Source: Methylomicrobium sp035916875
GTDB lineage: Bacteria; Pseudomonadota; Gammaproteobacteria; Methylococcales; Methylomonadaceae
Length of the DNA: 64,000 nucleotides
Direction: 5' to 3'
NCBI RefSeq assembly: GCF_035916875.1
Contig: NZ_JAXUHN010000088.1
Coordinates: 11,885 to 75,884, forward strand
The notes under the pieces were generated by a model. That model was not told where the DNA came from. It did not search any database and worked only from the letters and a program-made list of their open reading frames with translations. Numbering within the stretch: position 1 is the stretch's first letter; every line of letters starts with the position of its first letter. The translations under genes were made by a program, and so were the position numbers. Below are positions 17,858 to 26,278 of the stretch, one piece after another.

Positions 17858-19195
17858 TCATGCAGTATTCTTGAGCTTTTGCAGCATTTGTTTTAATTGC
17901 TCGAAATGCTTGGACAGCATCGCGAAGCGGTCTTCGATTTGTTTCTTTTCCAGATCCAGCTTGTTGTATTTTTCATTCAATTGCCTGAGCGTTCGCCGTA
18001 AGGCTTCATTCTCCGTTTTGAGCTTCTGAAGCTCACCCTCCGGACTGACGCCAGCTTCCTTAAGCTCGAAGGTGTCCTCCTGTTCCATTTGAGACGGCAT
18101 CCCAGCGGTCGTTTCGACATCATCCTTAACCTCCTCCTGCTTTTCGGCCTCGAGTATGGACACCATACCACCCTTCAGGATAACCGCCTTATATCTGTTC
18201 TTCAGTAAAAGAAATGCACCCGCCTCGCTGGAACGTCCATCACGACAGACCACAATCACCGTTTTATCCCGGCTCATGCTTTTGAATTGCATCCGCAACG
18301 AGAAAAACGGCACATTGATCGCGCCGTCAAAATGGCGCCGTTCGAATTCATCCGGCGAACGGATATCCAGGACTACCGCGCCCACCTGCTGCTGCGCTAA
18401 CAACTCTTCGTAACTGACGAAAGTCAGCGAAGGTGCCTTGATTAAACTGACGAATTGCTTTTTGTTCAAGCGTAATAACGTCACATCGGACAGCGCGGTG
18501 ATCGAAACCATACGCGGCGCATCGGTAATTAATGCATCCTCGCCAAATATATCGCCTTTTTCGAGCACACCCAGACGGATGTCTTTTGAGTTGGGCGTTG
18601 GCCTCCGCAATACGGCGCACTGACCGCTCTTCAAGAAATAAAAATAATCGCCCACAGCGCCTTGCTCAATGATCGTATCTCCTTTTTCCACAACCACCTC
18701 TTCCAAAGCGAACAAAACCTTCTGTAAATTGGCCGGCGGCAGCCGTTGAATGATCGGTAATTTCAACAGCTCCGTCATCCAATCGCCTGAATTTCCCTCA
18801 ATTTCTTCTTCAACCACCATCATGTCTTTTTCTTCCTTATATTCTAGCGGCGGCGGGTTATTGACCCGCTCCGCATCGAGCCTGATAAAGCGCACCGCGC
18901 CTTTTGCAACCGCATCGATCTTTCGCGGCAATTGGTGCGCCAATGCAAACTTGGACGACTCATGCGCCGCCGAGATTACATCAATCACCAGGCCTTCCGC
19001 CTGCAGCGCGACTTCGCCATCAATCAGGTAAAATAAATGATTATCCGTATCGCCTTTTTTAAACAACGACGTGTCCCTGATTTCTTCGATCGTCATCTCA
19101 TTGCACAAGTCATTGAACAGAGGTCCCGGCAAGGTTGCCAAAGGAACCAGCTTTCGAATGCGCAAGCCGTCTTCTGAGTTTACATCTATCGCCAT
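17858..19195 (-). CDS. double cyclic-nucleotide-binding and rhodanese domain protein
   Basis: 445 residues from the ATG at 19195 (MAIDVNSEDG); upstream in-frame codons give an unlikely hydrophobic extension. Order of parts: a degenerate cNMP-binding-like domain (about 20-130), a fuller one (about 150-265, with GDTIIEQGAVGDYFYFLKSG and GDIFGEDALITDAPRM), a rhodanese domain (about 275-370) with the active-site loop VVCRDGRSS that keeps its Cys, and a C-terminal coiled coil (395-445). No DNA-binding domain is seen. Probably a cytoplasmic sensor coupling ligand binding to sulfur or redox chemistry; its substrate is unknown. Confidence 0.85.
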   Translation of the reverse strand: MAIDVNSEDGLRIRKLVPLATLPGPLFNDLCNEMTIEEIRDTSLFKKGDTDNHLFYLIDGEVALQAEGLVIDVISAAHESSKFALAHQLPRKIDAVAKGAVRFIRLDAERVNNPPPLEYKEEKDMMVVEEEIEGNSGDWMTELLKLPIIQRLPPANLQKVLFALEEVVVEKGDTIIEQGAVGDYFYFLKSGQCAVLRRPTPNSKDIRLGVLEKGDIFGEDALITDAPRMVSITALSDVTLLRLNKKQFVSLIKAPSLTFVSYEELLAQQQVGAVVLDIRSPDEFERRHFDGAINVPFFSLRMQFKSMSRDKTVIVVCRDGRSSEAGAFLLLKNRYKAVILKGGMVSILEAEKQEEVKDDVETTAGMPSQMEQEDTFELKEAGVSPEGELQKLKTENEALRRTLRQLNEKYNKLDLEKKQIEDRFAMLSKHFEQLKQMLQKLKNTA

Positions 19196-19398
19196 ACATC
19201 TATAAACGCAATCAATAAAACTAAAGCATAGCTCGAACAAGACTATCCGTTCGAAAACCTGGCAAAATGTTGACAAACATCACGTCATATCAAAACAAAA
19301 AAGCAGTTCTGATGATCAACCAAAGAATTTCGGCCTTGTTTTAAACATTTTAGATCCTATATTGTCTACTGCCTCGTTCAACTCGCTTGGGACTCTTC

Positions 19399-20763
19399 AT
19401 GAGAAAAAATATTGGAAAACAATACGCGATACCGATTCTTTTAACGTTTGGCCTCGGAATGACTACACCCGCAACAGCAACACTGCCTGCTTTCCTCGGC
19501 GGACAGAGCATGCCGTCGCTGGCCCCTATGTTGGAAAAGAGCATGCCGGCGGTAGTGAATATATCGACGACAACCAAAATTGAAGTCGCGCAAAATCCGT
19601 TACTGCAAGACCCTTTTTTCCGGCACTTTTTTAATCTACCGAATCAATCGCCGCGCGAACAGCAGAAAAGCAGCCTCGGCTCCGGCGTGATCATCGACAG
19701 TAGCAAGGGCTATGTGCTGACCAATAACCATGTGATCGACAAGGCTGACAAGATCATGGTCACCTTGAGTGATGGTCGCCAGCTCGACGCGCATCTGGTC
19801 GGTGCCGACCCGGAAGCCGATGTCGCAGTAATCCAGATTCCGGATGATAATCTGACCGAACTGCCGATGGCCGATTCAAGCCAGTTGCGAGTCGGTGATT
19901 TCGTCGTGGCGATCGGCAACCCGTTCGGTCTCGGCCAAACGGTCACCTCCGGAATCATCAGCGCGCTGGGACGTTCAGGCCTCGGCATCGAAGGCTATGA
20001 AGACTTCATTCAGACCGACGCCTCGATCAACCCTGGCAACTCGGGCGGCGCTCTGGTCAACCTGAACGGCGAGTTTATCGGCATGAATACTGCGATTCTT
20101 GCACCAAGCGGCGGCAACGTCGGGATAGGTTTCGCAATTCCTTCGAACATGGTCGCGAGCATCAAAGACTCCCTCGTCAAGCATGGCGAGGTTCGCCGCG
20201 GCCTGCTCGGCGTCACGACGCAGGATTTGACCCAGGATCTGGTTAGCGCCTTTAATCTACAAAATAGACAAGGCGCGGTGATCAGCCGAATCGAAAGCAA
20301 CTCGCCTGCCGCAAAGGCCGGTCTCGAGCCGGGCGATGTAATCGTTGCGGCCAACGGCAAGCCGATCAAGAACAGTCATGAGATACGCAATATTGTCGGC
20401 CTGATGCAAGTCGGTGATCAAGTGAATATCGAGTTTTATCGAGGCAATGAAAGAAAACAAGTTACCGCGACGATCGGCAAGCCGGAGCGGCCGCATCTGA
20501 ATGGCGAAAAACTGCATCCCATTTTGAAAGGCACAGTATTGGGCGCCACCTCGAAGGATCAGGTCGAAGGCATCCTGATCGAAAAAATCAATACCGCTTC
20601 CTATGCCTGGAAAGTGGGTTTGCGGCCCGGCGACGTGATCGTGACGGCCAACCGCTACCGCGTACACAGTCTGGATGAATTAAAGCAGGCTGCCGATCCG
20701 AACTCGCCGCTGATGATCAATATTCAGCGCGGGCAAGAAGGCTTCTTTGTTGTCTTGCGATAA
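19399..20763 (+). CDS. degQ: periplasmic serine protease DegQ/DegP-like
   Basis: 454 residues. A signal peptide (about 1-30) precedes the trypsin-like domain with the triad His in LTNNHVIDKA, Asp in EADVAVIQI and Ser in NPGNSGGALV. Two PDZ domains follow (about 265-360 and 365-454), so this is a two-PDZ DegP/DegQ member rather than DegS. It should degrade or refold misfolded envelope proteins. ATG 19399 is preferred to a TTG four codons upstream. Confidence 0.95.
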   Translation: MRKNIGKQYAIPILLTFGLGMTTPATATLPAFLGGQSMPSLAPMLEKSMPAVVNISTTTKIEVAQNPLLQDPFFRHFFNLPNQSPREQQKSSLGSGVIIDSSKGYVLTNNHVIDKADKIMVTLSDGRQLDAHLVGADPEADVAVIQIPDDNLTELPMADSSQLRVGDFVVAIGNPFGLGQTVTSGIISALGRSGLGIEGYEDFIQTDASINPGNSGGALVNLNGEFIGMNTAILAPSGGNVGIGFAIPSNMVASIKDSLVKHGEVRRGLLGVTTQDLTQDLVSAFNLQNRQGAVISRIESNSPAAKAGLEPGDVIVAANGKPIKNSHEIRNIVGLMQVGDQVNIEFYRGNERKQVTATIGKPERPHLNGEKLHPILKGTVLGATSKDQVEGILIEKINTASYAWKVGLRPGDVIVTANRYRVHSLDELKQAADPNSPLMINIQRGQEGFFVVLR

Positions 20764-20781
20764 GTACAAATGCTGGTTACC

Positions 20782-20806
20782 CTATGCGGGTAAATCACCC
20801 GCATAG
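20782..20806 (+). promoter_or_regulatory. perfect hairpin just before moaB
   Basis: Inverted repeat CTATGCGGGT / ACCCGCATAG with a 5-nt loop, located 19 nt after the degQ stop and ending 9 nt before the moaB ATG. The only purine-rich stretch that could serve as ribosome-binding site (AGAG, 20805-20808) overlaps the 3' arm. It may limit moaB translation or trim degQ mRNA; no T-run follows, so it is a poor terminator. Confidence 0.5.
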
Positions 20807-20815
20807 AGAACGCCG

Positions 20816-21331
20816 ATGACGAATTCTTTCATCCCTTTGAACATTGCCGTGCTGGTCGTTTCGGATACGCGTACCGAGGCCGACGACGTCTCCGGCAAGA
20901 CACTGGTTGAACGCGCGGTAACAGCCGGCCACCAAGTCGCCGACAAAAAGATCGTACCCGATAATATTTATCAGATTCGAGCCGTCGTCTCGCGCTGGAT
21001 CGCCGATGCTGAAATCAATGTCGTGATCACAACCGGCGGCACCGGCGTGACCGGCCGGGACGGTACTCCCGAAGCGGTAAAGCCGCTGCTGGACAAAGTG
21101 CTCGACGGTTTCGGCGAAACCTTCCGGATGCTGTCCTACCAGGTCATCCTTACCTCGACGATACAGTCGCGTGCGATTGCCGGCGTCGCGAACGGAACTT
21201 ATCTTTTCTGCCTGCCCGGTTCGTCCGGCGCTTGCCGCACCGCCTGGGATTCGCTAATTAAAGACCAACTCGATGCCCGCACCAAACCCTGCAACCTGGT
21301 CCAACTGATGCCGAGGCTAATGGAAACCTGA
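20816..21331 (+). CDS. moaB: molybdopterin adenylyl-transfer family protein MoaB
   Basis: 171 residues, MoaB/MogA family acting late in molybdenum-cofactor synthesis. Family motifs NIAVLVVSDTRT near residue 8, VVITTGGTGVTGRD near 70, and YLFCLPGSSGACRTAWD near 140. No other moa/moe gene is next to it; the following DUF423 gene starts 1 nt after its stop. Confidence 0.95.
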   Translation: MTNSFIPLNIAVLVVSDTRTEADDVSGKTLVERAVTAGHQVADKKIVPDNIYQIRAVVSRWIADAEINVVITTGGTGVTGRDGTPEAVKPLLDKVLDGFGETFRMLSYQVILTSTIQSRAIAGVANGTYLFCLPGSSGACRTAWDSLIKDQLDARTKPCNLVQLMPRLMET

Positions 21332-21332
21332 C

Positions 21333-21725
21333 ATGCAATCGATCTTTTTATTTTTCGGCGCGCTCAGCGCCTTGATTGGAGTCGGCATGGGCGCTTTCGG
21401 CGCGCACGGCCTGAAAAATGCGATCAGCCCGGAAATGCTGACGGTCTATCAAACCGGCGTCAGTTATCAGATGTGGCATGCGTTGGGTCTGCTCGGCGTC
21501 GCCCTGATCCGCCGCCATGACCCCGAGTCCAAACTTCTAACTTGGGCCGGCTGGCTGATGTTGGTCGGTATCGTGCTGTTCTCGGGAAGTTTGTATCTGC
21601 TCGCGATGATGGATTTGAAACAACTCGGAATGATTACGCCGTTTGGCGGGGTGAGTTTTTTGATCGCCTGGTTATTGCTGGCCGTGTATGCCGCTAGAAA
21701 GCCTCAGGCAAGGCGATATTCTTGA
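21333..21725 (+). CDS. DUF423 family small membrane protein
   Basis: 130 residues with four membrane helices. The N-terminus (LFFGALSALIGVGMGAFGAHGLK) is the family signature, as is YQTGVSYQMWHALGLL. Function unknown. It is tightly coupled to moaB. Confidence 0.93.
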   Translation: MQSIFLFFGALSALIGVGMGAFGAHGLKNAISPEMLTVYQTGVSYQMWHALGLLGVALIRRHDPESKLLTWAGWLMLVGIVLFSGSLYLLAMMDLKQLGMITPFGGVSFLIAWLLLAVYAARKPQARRYS

Positions 21726-21742
21726 CAAGACTGTGGTGTGTG

Positions 21743-21862
21743 TCAGGGCGATTTAATCGTATCTTCGAAACGCTGGAAGACTCCCTGTTGATATAGCTGA
21801 TCGTAAGGATGATCGCCGATGCGTTCGAACATCGCTTTTTTTTCATTACCCGCACTAAACGG
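21743..21862 (-). pseudogene. possible 3' remnant of a lost gene
   Basis: On the minus strand a short open stretch encodes MFERIGDHPYDQLYQQGVF and ends at a TGA at 21743-21745; an in-frame TAG lies 10 codons upstream of that Met. The composition looks like a real protein tail but it is too short to stand alone and I do not recognise the family. The rest of the 21726-22312 interval shows no gene on either strand, only a palindromic repeat at 22231-22253. Confidence 0.25.
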
Positions 21863-22230
21863 CTACGAATATTTTTGCTATTTCAAGGCAGCGATTGATA
21901 AGTCCCTCGATAAGGTAGACTCAACCTTCAGCGAGCAGGTCAAAACACTGCTGAACCCTAAATTTCAGCTATTCGAAAAATCCGCAAACTTGACCGCGTG
22001 AAGTAGAGATGCCCCAAACCGGATCGCACAGAGCAAAACGAAAAGCAGTATGTCTCTATTACTAGTGTCTAAATAAAACTCCATTTGCCGGAAAATAATC
22101 CGACTAATGAAAGAATATGCTGTAACTGATCGCTTTCAATAACCATTCGAACTGCATAAAATCATCGTCGATCGGCCGAGAAATCAGTATCGTTTCCCTT
22201 TTTGGCGTTCGACTGCGCGGAAAGCTAAAA

Positions 22231-22253
22231 AAGGGTACGCATTATGTACCCTT
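22231..22253. repeat. palindromic dispersed repeat (GTACGC type)
   Basis: AAGGGTAC (22231-22238) and GTACCCTT (22246-22253) flank GCATTAT. It shares the GGGTACGCAT core with the arms at 704-785. A T-rich stretch follows on the plus strand. Confidence 0.6.
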
Positions 22254-22312
22254 CATTTTCATATTTCCTGATGAATAGGATTGAAGTCGGACTCACCGCA
22301 ACAAACCAAGTA

Positions 22313-22555
22313 TTATTCGCTTGCTTTTAGCCTTTCATACAACTCGTCTTTTAACTGCAATCGGCGCAGTTTCAGGCCTTCCAAAAACTCGTCCGAATGC
22401 ACTTCGATTTCCTGTTCAGTACGGCGAATTTCATCGTCGAGATCGTTATATTCCTGATGCAATTTCGCAAATCCTGGATCAGTGGTTTTCAACACATGAA
22501 TCTGATACCGGTATTCGGGGAATTCAAGCGCCAAATGGTGTTTTTCGCCTAACAT
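22313..22555 (-). CDS. YdcH/DUF465-family small coiled-coil protein
   Basis: 80 residues, mostly helical and acidic. The pattern 'F..L...Y..LD.EI...E..' followed by 'LK..RLQLKDELY' is the DUF465 (YdcH) signature. Function unknown. A single-gene unit; the 174 bases between it and the Rieske gene show no further gene. Confidence 0.88.
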   Translation of the reverse strand: MLGEKHHLALEFPEYRYQIHVLKTTDPGFAKLHQEYNDLDDEIRRTEQEIEVHSDEFLEGLKLRRLQLKDELYERLKASE

Positions 22556-22729
22556 ATCGTTTTCCTTTTAAGTGATTGTGGTTGAGTGTAATCGTTGAAA
22601 TTCGCAGGTGTTGATTAATAAAACTTGCGAAAAGACTTGCCGCATCAGAGGAACGCGAAAAAGGCGGCAAGCCGAGCACAGGCAAGAGAGAAAATGATCT
22701 TCATTCATTTTCCTGATTGATAATAAAGA

Positions 22730-23053
22730 TTAATCCCAGCGGTCATCCCGCACCTGAACCCTCTCGGCTTCGATGCGTACAGGAAAACTGTGGATGTCTT
22801 CATAAGCCGGCGCGGATAAGACTGCGCCTGTCTTTACGCAAAACCTGGCGCCGTGGCGCGGGCAAATGATTTGATCGCCATCCAGTTCGCCGCTGGCGAT
22901 TTCCGCGCCGTCATGGGTACAGGCGTCTTCGATCGCATAATAGCAGCCTTCGATTCTGAATACCGCTACGTCGGTTCCGTCGACATCAACGACCACATTC
23001 TCGCCGTCAACCAAGGCATTCTGCCCGCAAACATCCACCCATTCCGTCATCAA
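22730..23053 (-). CDS. Rieske [2Fe-2S] ferredoxin-like protein
   Basis: 107 residues with the two Rieske cluster boxes, ACTHDGA (about residue 44) and CPRHGARF (about 64). Soluble, no membrane segment. Genes for this ferredoxin type often sit at the end of SUF operons, as here, and it is probably an electron carrier in or a client of iron-sulfur assembly. It lies 18 nt after rsmJ. Confidence 0.93.
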   Translation of the reverse strand: MMTEWVDVCGQNALVDGENVVVDVDGTDVAVFRIEGCYYAIEDACTHDGAEIASGELDGDQIICPRHGARFCVKTGAVLSAPAYEDIHSFPVRIEAERVQVRDDRWD

Positions 23054-23071
23054 TCAGTACCTGTATATTTC

Positions 23072-23857
23072 TTAGCTTTTCAAATAAACATCGTAACGCA
23101 ACAACTTTCCCTGAAAACTTTCATTCGGCTTGCCGCCCAAGGGTTCCGCATAATCGGGACTTTTGACCACCACGCGTTTACCGGCGGCACTCAGCGCCAC
23201 AGCAAATAATTGCTGCTTGTCCGCGTCATCGCCCAGGAGATCGCGCAGCACCATCATCGATTTTTTCGCAAGCGCCGATTTTTTGCGCTTGGGCGGAAAC
23301 ATCGGATCGATATAGACACAATCCGGCTGGTTTTCGAGATTCGCCAAGATCTCTATCGCATTGCCCTGAATCAACCTTGGCGGCACTAACGCCAAACTTT
23401 GCATCCAGTCCAGTTCGGTCAGTCGCTTAAAGCCGTCCGCGAGCAGTTCGGCCATCACCGGCGACCGCTCCAGACATGTCAGCTCGTATCCCATGCGAAA
23501 AATATGCAACGCATCCTGGCCCCAACCGGTCGTCGCATCGATCACTGTTTTTGTCCTGCGTCCCAATGCCTGCGCCAACGGCCCCTGCTTCGGCGCGGGC
23601 CAGGAGCGTTGCTCGCCGGCGCGCGGCTCTATTTCGACGGCCAGACCGCCGGCTTTCAGTAATTCACTGTCCAGAAGCTTGAGGCAGCCGTCGCGCCAGC
23701 TCAAAAAAAATGCTTCGCGCGGGCTGAAATCCACAGCACTGGCGTTTCTGATAGGCACTCCCAATCGTTCGGCCAACTGCTGAAAAAGCACTCTATCGCC
23801 CTGCCCCTCATAAAGCACGGCGAGTTTTCCGAAATAAGGAAAATCGGCCTCAATCAT
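23072..23857 (-). CDS. rsmJ: 16S rRNA m2G1516 methyltransferase RsmJ
   Basis: 261 residues. SAM-binding motif VIDATTGWGQDALHI (about 110) and the catalytic-region motif CVYIDPMFPPKRKKSALAKK (about 185) are distinctive for RsmJ (YhiQ). The C-terminal KSPDYAEPL is also conserved. It is placed between sufU and the Rieske gene, same strand, with 49 and 18 nt spacers, so may be carried on the SUF transcript. Confidence 0.96.
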   Translation of the reverse strand: MIEADFPYFGKLAVLYEGQGDRVLFQQLAERLGVPIRNASAVDFSPREAFFLSWRDGCLKLLDSELLKAGGLAVEIEPRAGEQRSWPAPKQGPLAQALGRRTKTVIDATTGWGQDALHIFRMGYELTCLERSPVMAELLADGFKRLTELDWMQSLALVPPRLIQGNAIEILANLENQPDCVYIDPMFPPKRKKSALAKKSMMVLRDLLGDDADKQQLFAVALSAAGKRVVVKSPDYAEPLGGKPNESFQGKLLRYDVYLKS

Positions 23858-23906
23858 TCGCGCATCGTACCAAAATCATCAATGCGGAAGATAGATGAAA
23901 AGATCG

Positions 23907-24359
23907 TCACTCCGTCGAAACTGGCGTATGCTGATCCTTCAACGCCGCATCGAGCGTATGCCAGGCCAGGGTTGCGCACTTCACCCGCGCCGGATATTCC
24001 CTGACGCCGGCCAAAACAGCCAGCTTGCCGAGCGCCTCGAGTTGCAGGTACTCCTCCTTACCGGTGGTCATTTCGTGGAATTTTTTGAACAGATCCTCGG
24101 CTTCCTGTGCGGTCATGCCCTTGATGATCTCGGTCATCAGCGACACCGACGCGGTCGAGATCGCGCAGCCCGAACCCTGGAAACTGGCGTCCTTGATCAC
24201 ATTACCGTCCATTTTCAAATACAGGGTCAGACGGTCGCCGCACAGCGGATTGAAGCCGTCGACCTGACGGTCCGCGCCCTCGATGACCCGGAAATTGCGC
24301 GGGTTGCGGTTGTGATCAAAAATGACCTCCTGGTAGAGATCGCGTAACTCATCAAACAT
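23907..24359 (-). CDS. sufU: SufU iron-sulfur assembly scaffold / sulfur-relay protein
   Basis: 150 residues, IscU/SufU family of the SufU type. Three conserved Cys are visible: PLCGD (about 40), GSGCAIS (about 66) and RVKCATLAW (about 128), and the SufU-specific insertion EEDLFKKFHEM-like segment lies between the last two. It accepts sulfur from SufS. The start ATG overlaps the last base of the sufS stop (TGATG), so the two are translationally coupled. No sufE is present. Confidence 0.95.
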   Translation of the reverse strand: MFDELRDLYQEVIFDHNRNPRNFRVIEGADRQVDGFNPLCGDRLTLYLKMDGNVIKDASFQGSGCAISTASVSLMTEIIKGMTAQEAEDLFKKFHEMTTGKEEYLQLEALGKLAVLAGVREYPARVKCATLAWHTLDAALKDQHTPVSTE

Positions 24360-25582
24360 CAGCCAAATACCTTAATTAACGATTCAATACCCCGCATCAA
24401 CACATCGATTTCTGCGCGGGTGTTATACATTGCGAACGAGGCGCGCGCGGTCGCCGGCACCCCGTAAAAATCCATCACCGGCATCGCACAGTGGTGCCCG
24501 GCCCGGATCGCGATCCCCAAACTGTCGAGCATCGTGCCGATGTCGTGCGGATGAATATGATCGAGCACGAACGACAAGATCGCGCCTTTCCGTTCCGCCT
24601 CGCCGATGATCCGGAGCCCCTTGATTTTCCCGGCCTGCTCGGTTGCATAATCGAGCAATTCGCCCTCATAGGCCGCAATAGCATCCATGCCAATCGCGTT
24701 CAAATAATCGATTGCCGCGCCGAGTCCGACCACGTCCGCGATGCTCGGCGTGCCGGCTTCGAACTTGTAGGGCAGGCTATTATATTCCGATTTTTCGAAA
24801 GTCACCCTGCGGATCATGTCGCCACCGCCCTGATACGGCGGCATCGCCTCCAAAAGCGCCTGTTTTCCGTACAGCACGCCGACGCCGGATGGCCCGTACA
24901 GTTTGTGGCCGGAAAATGCGTAAAAATCGCAGTCGAGCGCGCGCACGTCGACTTTCATGTGCGGAATCGCCTGGGCGCCGTCAAGCAGCACAGGAATGTT
25001 CCGGGCATGGGCGGCGGCGATGATCCGCTCGACCGGATTGATGGTACCCAGAGCATTGGACATGTGCGCGACCGCCACCAGCCGGGTCCTGTCGCTCAAT
25101 AACGCTGCAAATTCGTCATAGATCAATTCTCCTTTCAGGTTGATCGGCGCAACTTTCAATACCGCGCCGCTTTGCTCGTACAAGAGCTGCCAGGGCACGA
25201 TATTCGAATGATGCTCCATTGCGGTGATCAGGATTTCGTCGCCGGCCTTGATATTGGCCCGACCATAACTTTGCGCAACCAGGTTGATCGCCTCGGTCGC
25301 GCCCCGGACGAAAATGATTTCCTTCTCGCTGGTCGCGTTGATGAAGTCCTTGACCTTGGTTCTTGCGCTCTCGAACTTGTCGGTCGCACGCACGCTCAAA
25401 GTATGGACGCCGCGGTGGATGTTCGCATAATCGTGCCGGTACAAGTCGCTGATCGCATCGATCACCGCATTCGGCTTCTGGCAGCTGGCGGCATTGTCCA
25501 GATAGACCAGGTCTTTACCGCGGATTTTTTCGGACAGGATCGGAAAATCGGCTCTGATTTTTTCTATGGGGAAAGTTGTCAT
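24359..25582 (-). CDS. sufS: cysteine desulfurase SufS
   Basis: 407 residues from ATG 25582 (MTTFPIEKIRADFP), the standard N-terminus; an in-frame ATG at 25630 would add 16 residues. Class-V PLP enzyme: PLP lysine in FSGHKLYGPSG (about 225), catalytic Cys in RAGHHCAMP (about 360). It supplies sulfur to SufU/SufBCD. Upstream on the opposite strand lies the Uma2-family gene, which separates sufS from sufD, so sufS must have its own promoter in the 80-bp gap 25583-25663. Confidence 0.96.
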   Translation of the reverse strand: MTTFPIEKIRADFPILSEKIRGKDLVYLDNAASCQKPNAVIDAISDLYRHDYANIHRGVHTLSVRATDKFESARTKVKDFINATSEKEIIFVRGATEAINLVAQSYGRANIKAGDEILITAMEHHSNIVPWQLLYEQSGAVLKVAPINLKGELIYDEFAALLSDRTRLVAVAHMSNALGTINPVERIIAAAHARNIPVLLDGAQAIPHMKVDVRALDCDFYAFSGHKLYGPSGVGVLYGKQALLEAMPPYQGGGDMIRRVTFEKSEYNSLPYKFEAGTPSIADVVGLGAAIDYLNAIGMDAIAAYEGELLDYATEQAGKIKGLRIIGEAERKGAILSFVLDHIHPHDIGTMLDSLGIAIRAGHHCAMPVMDFYGVPATARASFAMYNTRAEIDVLMRGIESLIKVFG

Positions 25583-25663
25583 CGTCGTGTTTGGCCTACT
25601 ATCGGCGTGTTGCTTTATCATGATTGACATATTATATTTAACCTTTGCTGTAAATCCGGTTCA

Positions 25664-26233
25664 ATGGTACCCATGTCCACAGTGAATCCAACCAAACATC
25701 TGACCAATCTCGATGAATGGCGCAGGCTCGGCGAAGCGAACATTTTTCCGCCTGACAGCCGCCTCGAACTGATCGATGGAGAAATTCTCGAAATGGCGCC
25801 GATTGGCTTTAATCATGCGGGTCACTTGAAACGCATCAATAATTTCCTGACGCTTCTTGTTGCCGGGAAAGCCATCGTTAGCGTCCAAGATCCCCTCCAA
25901 CTTGGCGACCTGTCCGAACCGAAGCCGGATTTCATGCTGTTGAAGCCGAATCCGGATTTTTACTCTTCCCGGCATCCGAATGCCGGCGATGTATTACTGC
26001 TGATCGAAGTCGCCGACAGTTCGCTGGCCTTCGATCAAAATCAAAAACAGCGTTTATACGCGTTGCATGACATTCCGGAATACTGGCTGCTGAATCTGAA
26101 CGACAACTGCCTCGAAGTCTATCGCCATCCGCACGGCGAGTCATATGAACAGAAGACCACGCTGCGCGCCGGCGATACGATTAGCCTTTCGCAGCTGCCC
26201 GACATCACGATCAAACTTTCGGACATTCTGTAG
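25664..26233 (+). CDS. Uma2-family (DUF820) endonuclease-like protein
   Basis: 189 residues, restriction-endonuclease-fold DUF820/Uma2 family, best known from cyanobacteria. Core residues: RLELIDGEILEMAPIG near 35-50, EPKPDFMLLKP (metal-binding Asp) near 85, and LLIEVADSSLAFDQNQK (Glu and Lys) near 112. Role unknown. It is the only plus-strand gene within the SUF locus and splits sufD from sufS, so it was probably inserted. A second start at 25673 is possible. Confidence 0.9.
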   Translation: MVPMSTVNPTKHLTNLDEWRRLGEANIFPPDSRLELIDGEILEMAPIGFNHAGHLKRINNFLTLLVAGKAIVSVQDPLQLGDLSEPKPDFMLLKPNPDFYSSRHPNAGDVLLLIEVADSSLAFDQNQKQRLYALHDIPEYWLLNLNDNCLEVYRHPHGESYEQKTTLRAGDTISLSQLPDITIKLSDIL

Positions 26234-26244
26234 GCCCCATCGTC

Positions 26245-26268
26245 GGGTTGCCGCTTAGCAGGCAACCC
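26245..26268. terminator. hairpin between convergent uma2 and sufD
   Basis: Perfect GGGTTGCC (26245-26252) / GGCAACCC (26261-26268) with 8-nt loop GCTTAGCA, extended by flanking TCGG/CCGA. It sits in the 45-bp gap between the two convergent stop codons. No T-run, so its strength is uncertain; it also resembles the dispersed GGGTT-AGC repeats near 29741 and 47668. Confidence 0.5.
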
Positions 26269-26278
26269 AACCGAAAAA

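Noticed and set aside
21819..22001. 60-codon plus-strand frame after the DUF423 gene
   Set aside because: No ribosome-binding site; the first part is better read as a minus-strand gene remnant.
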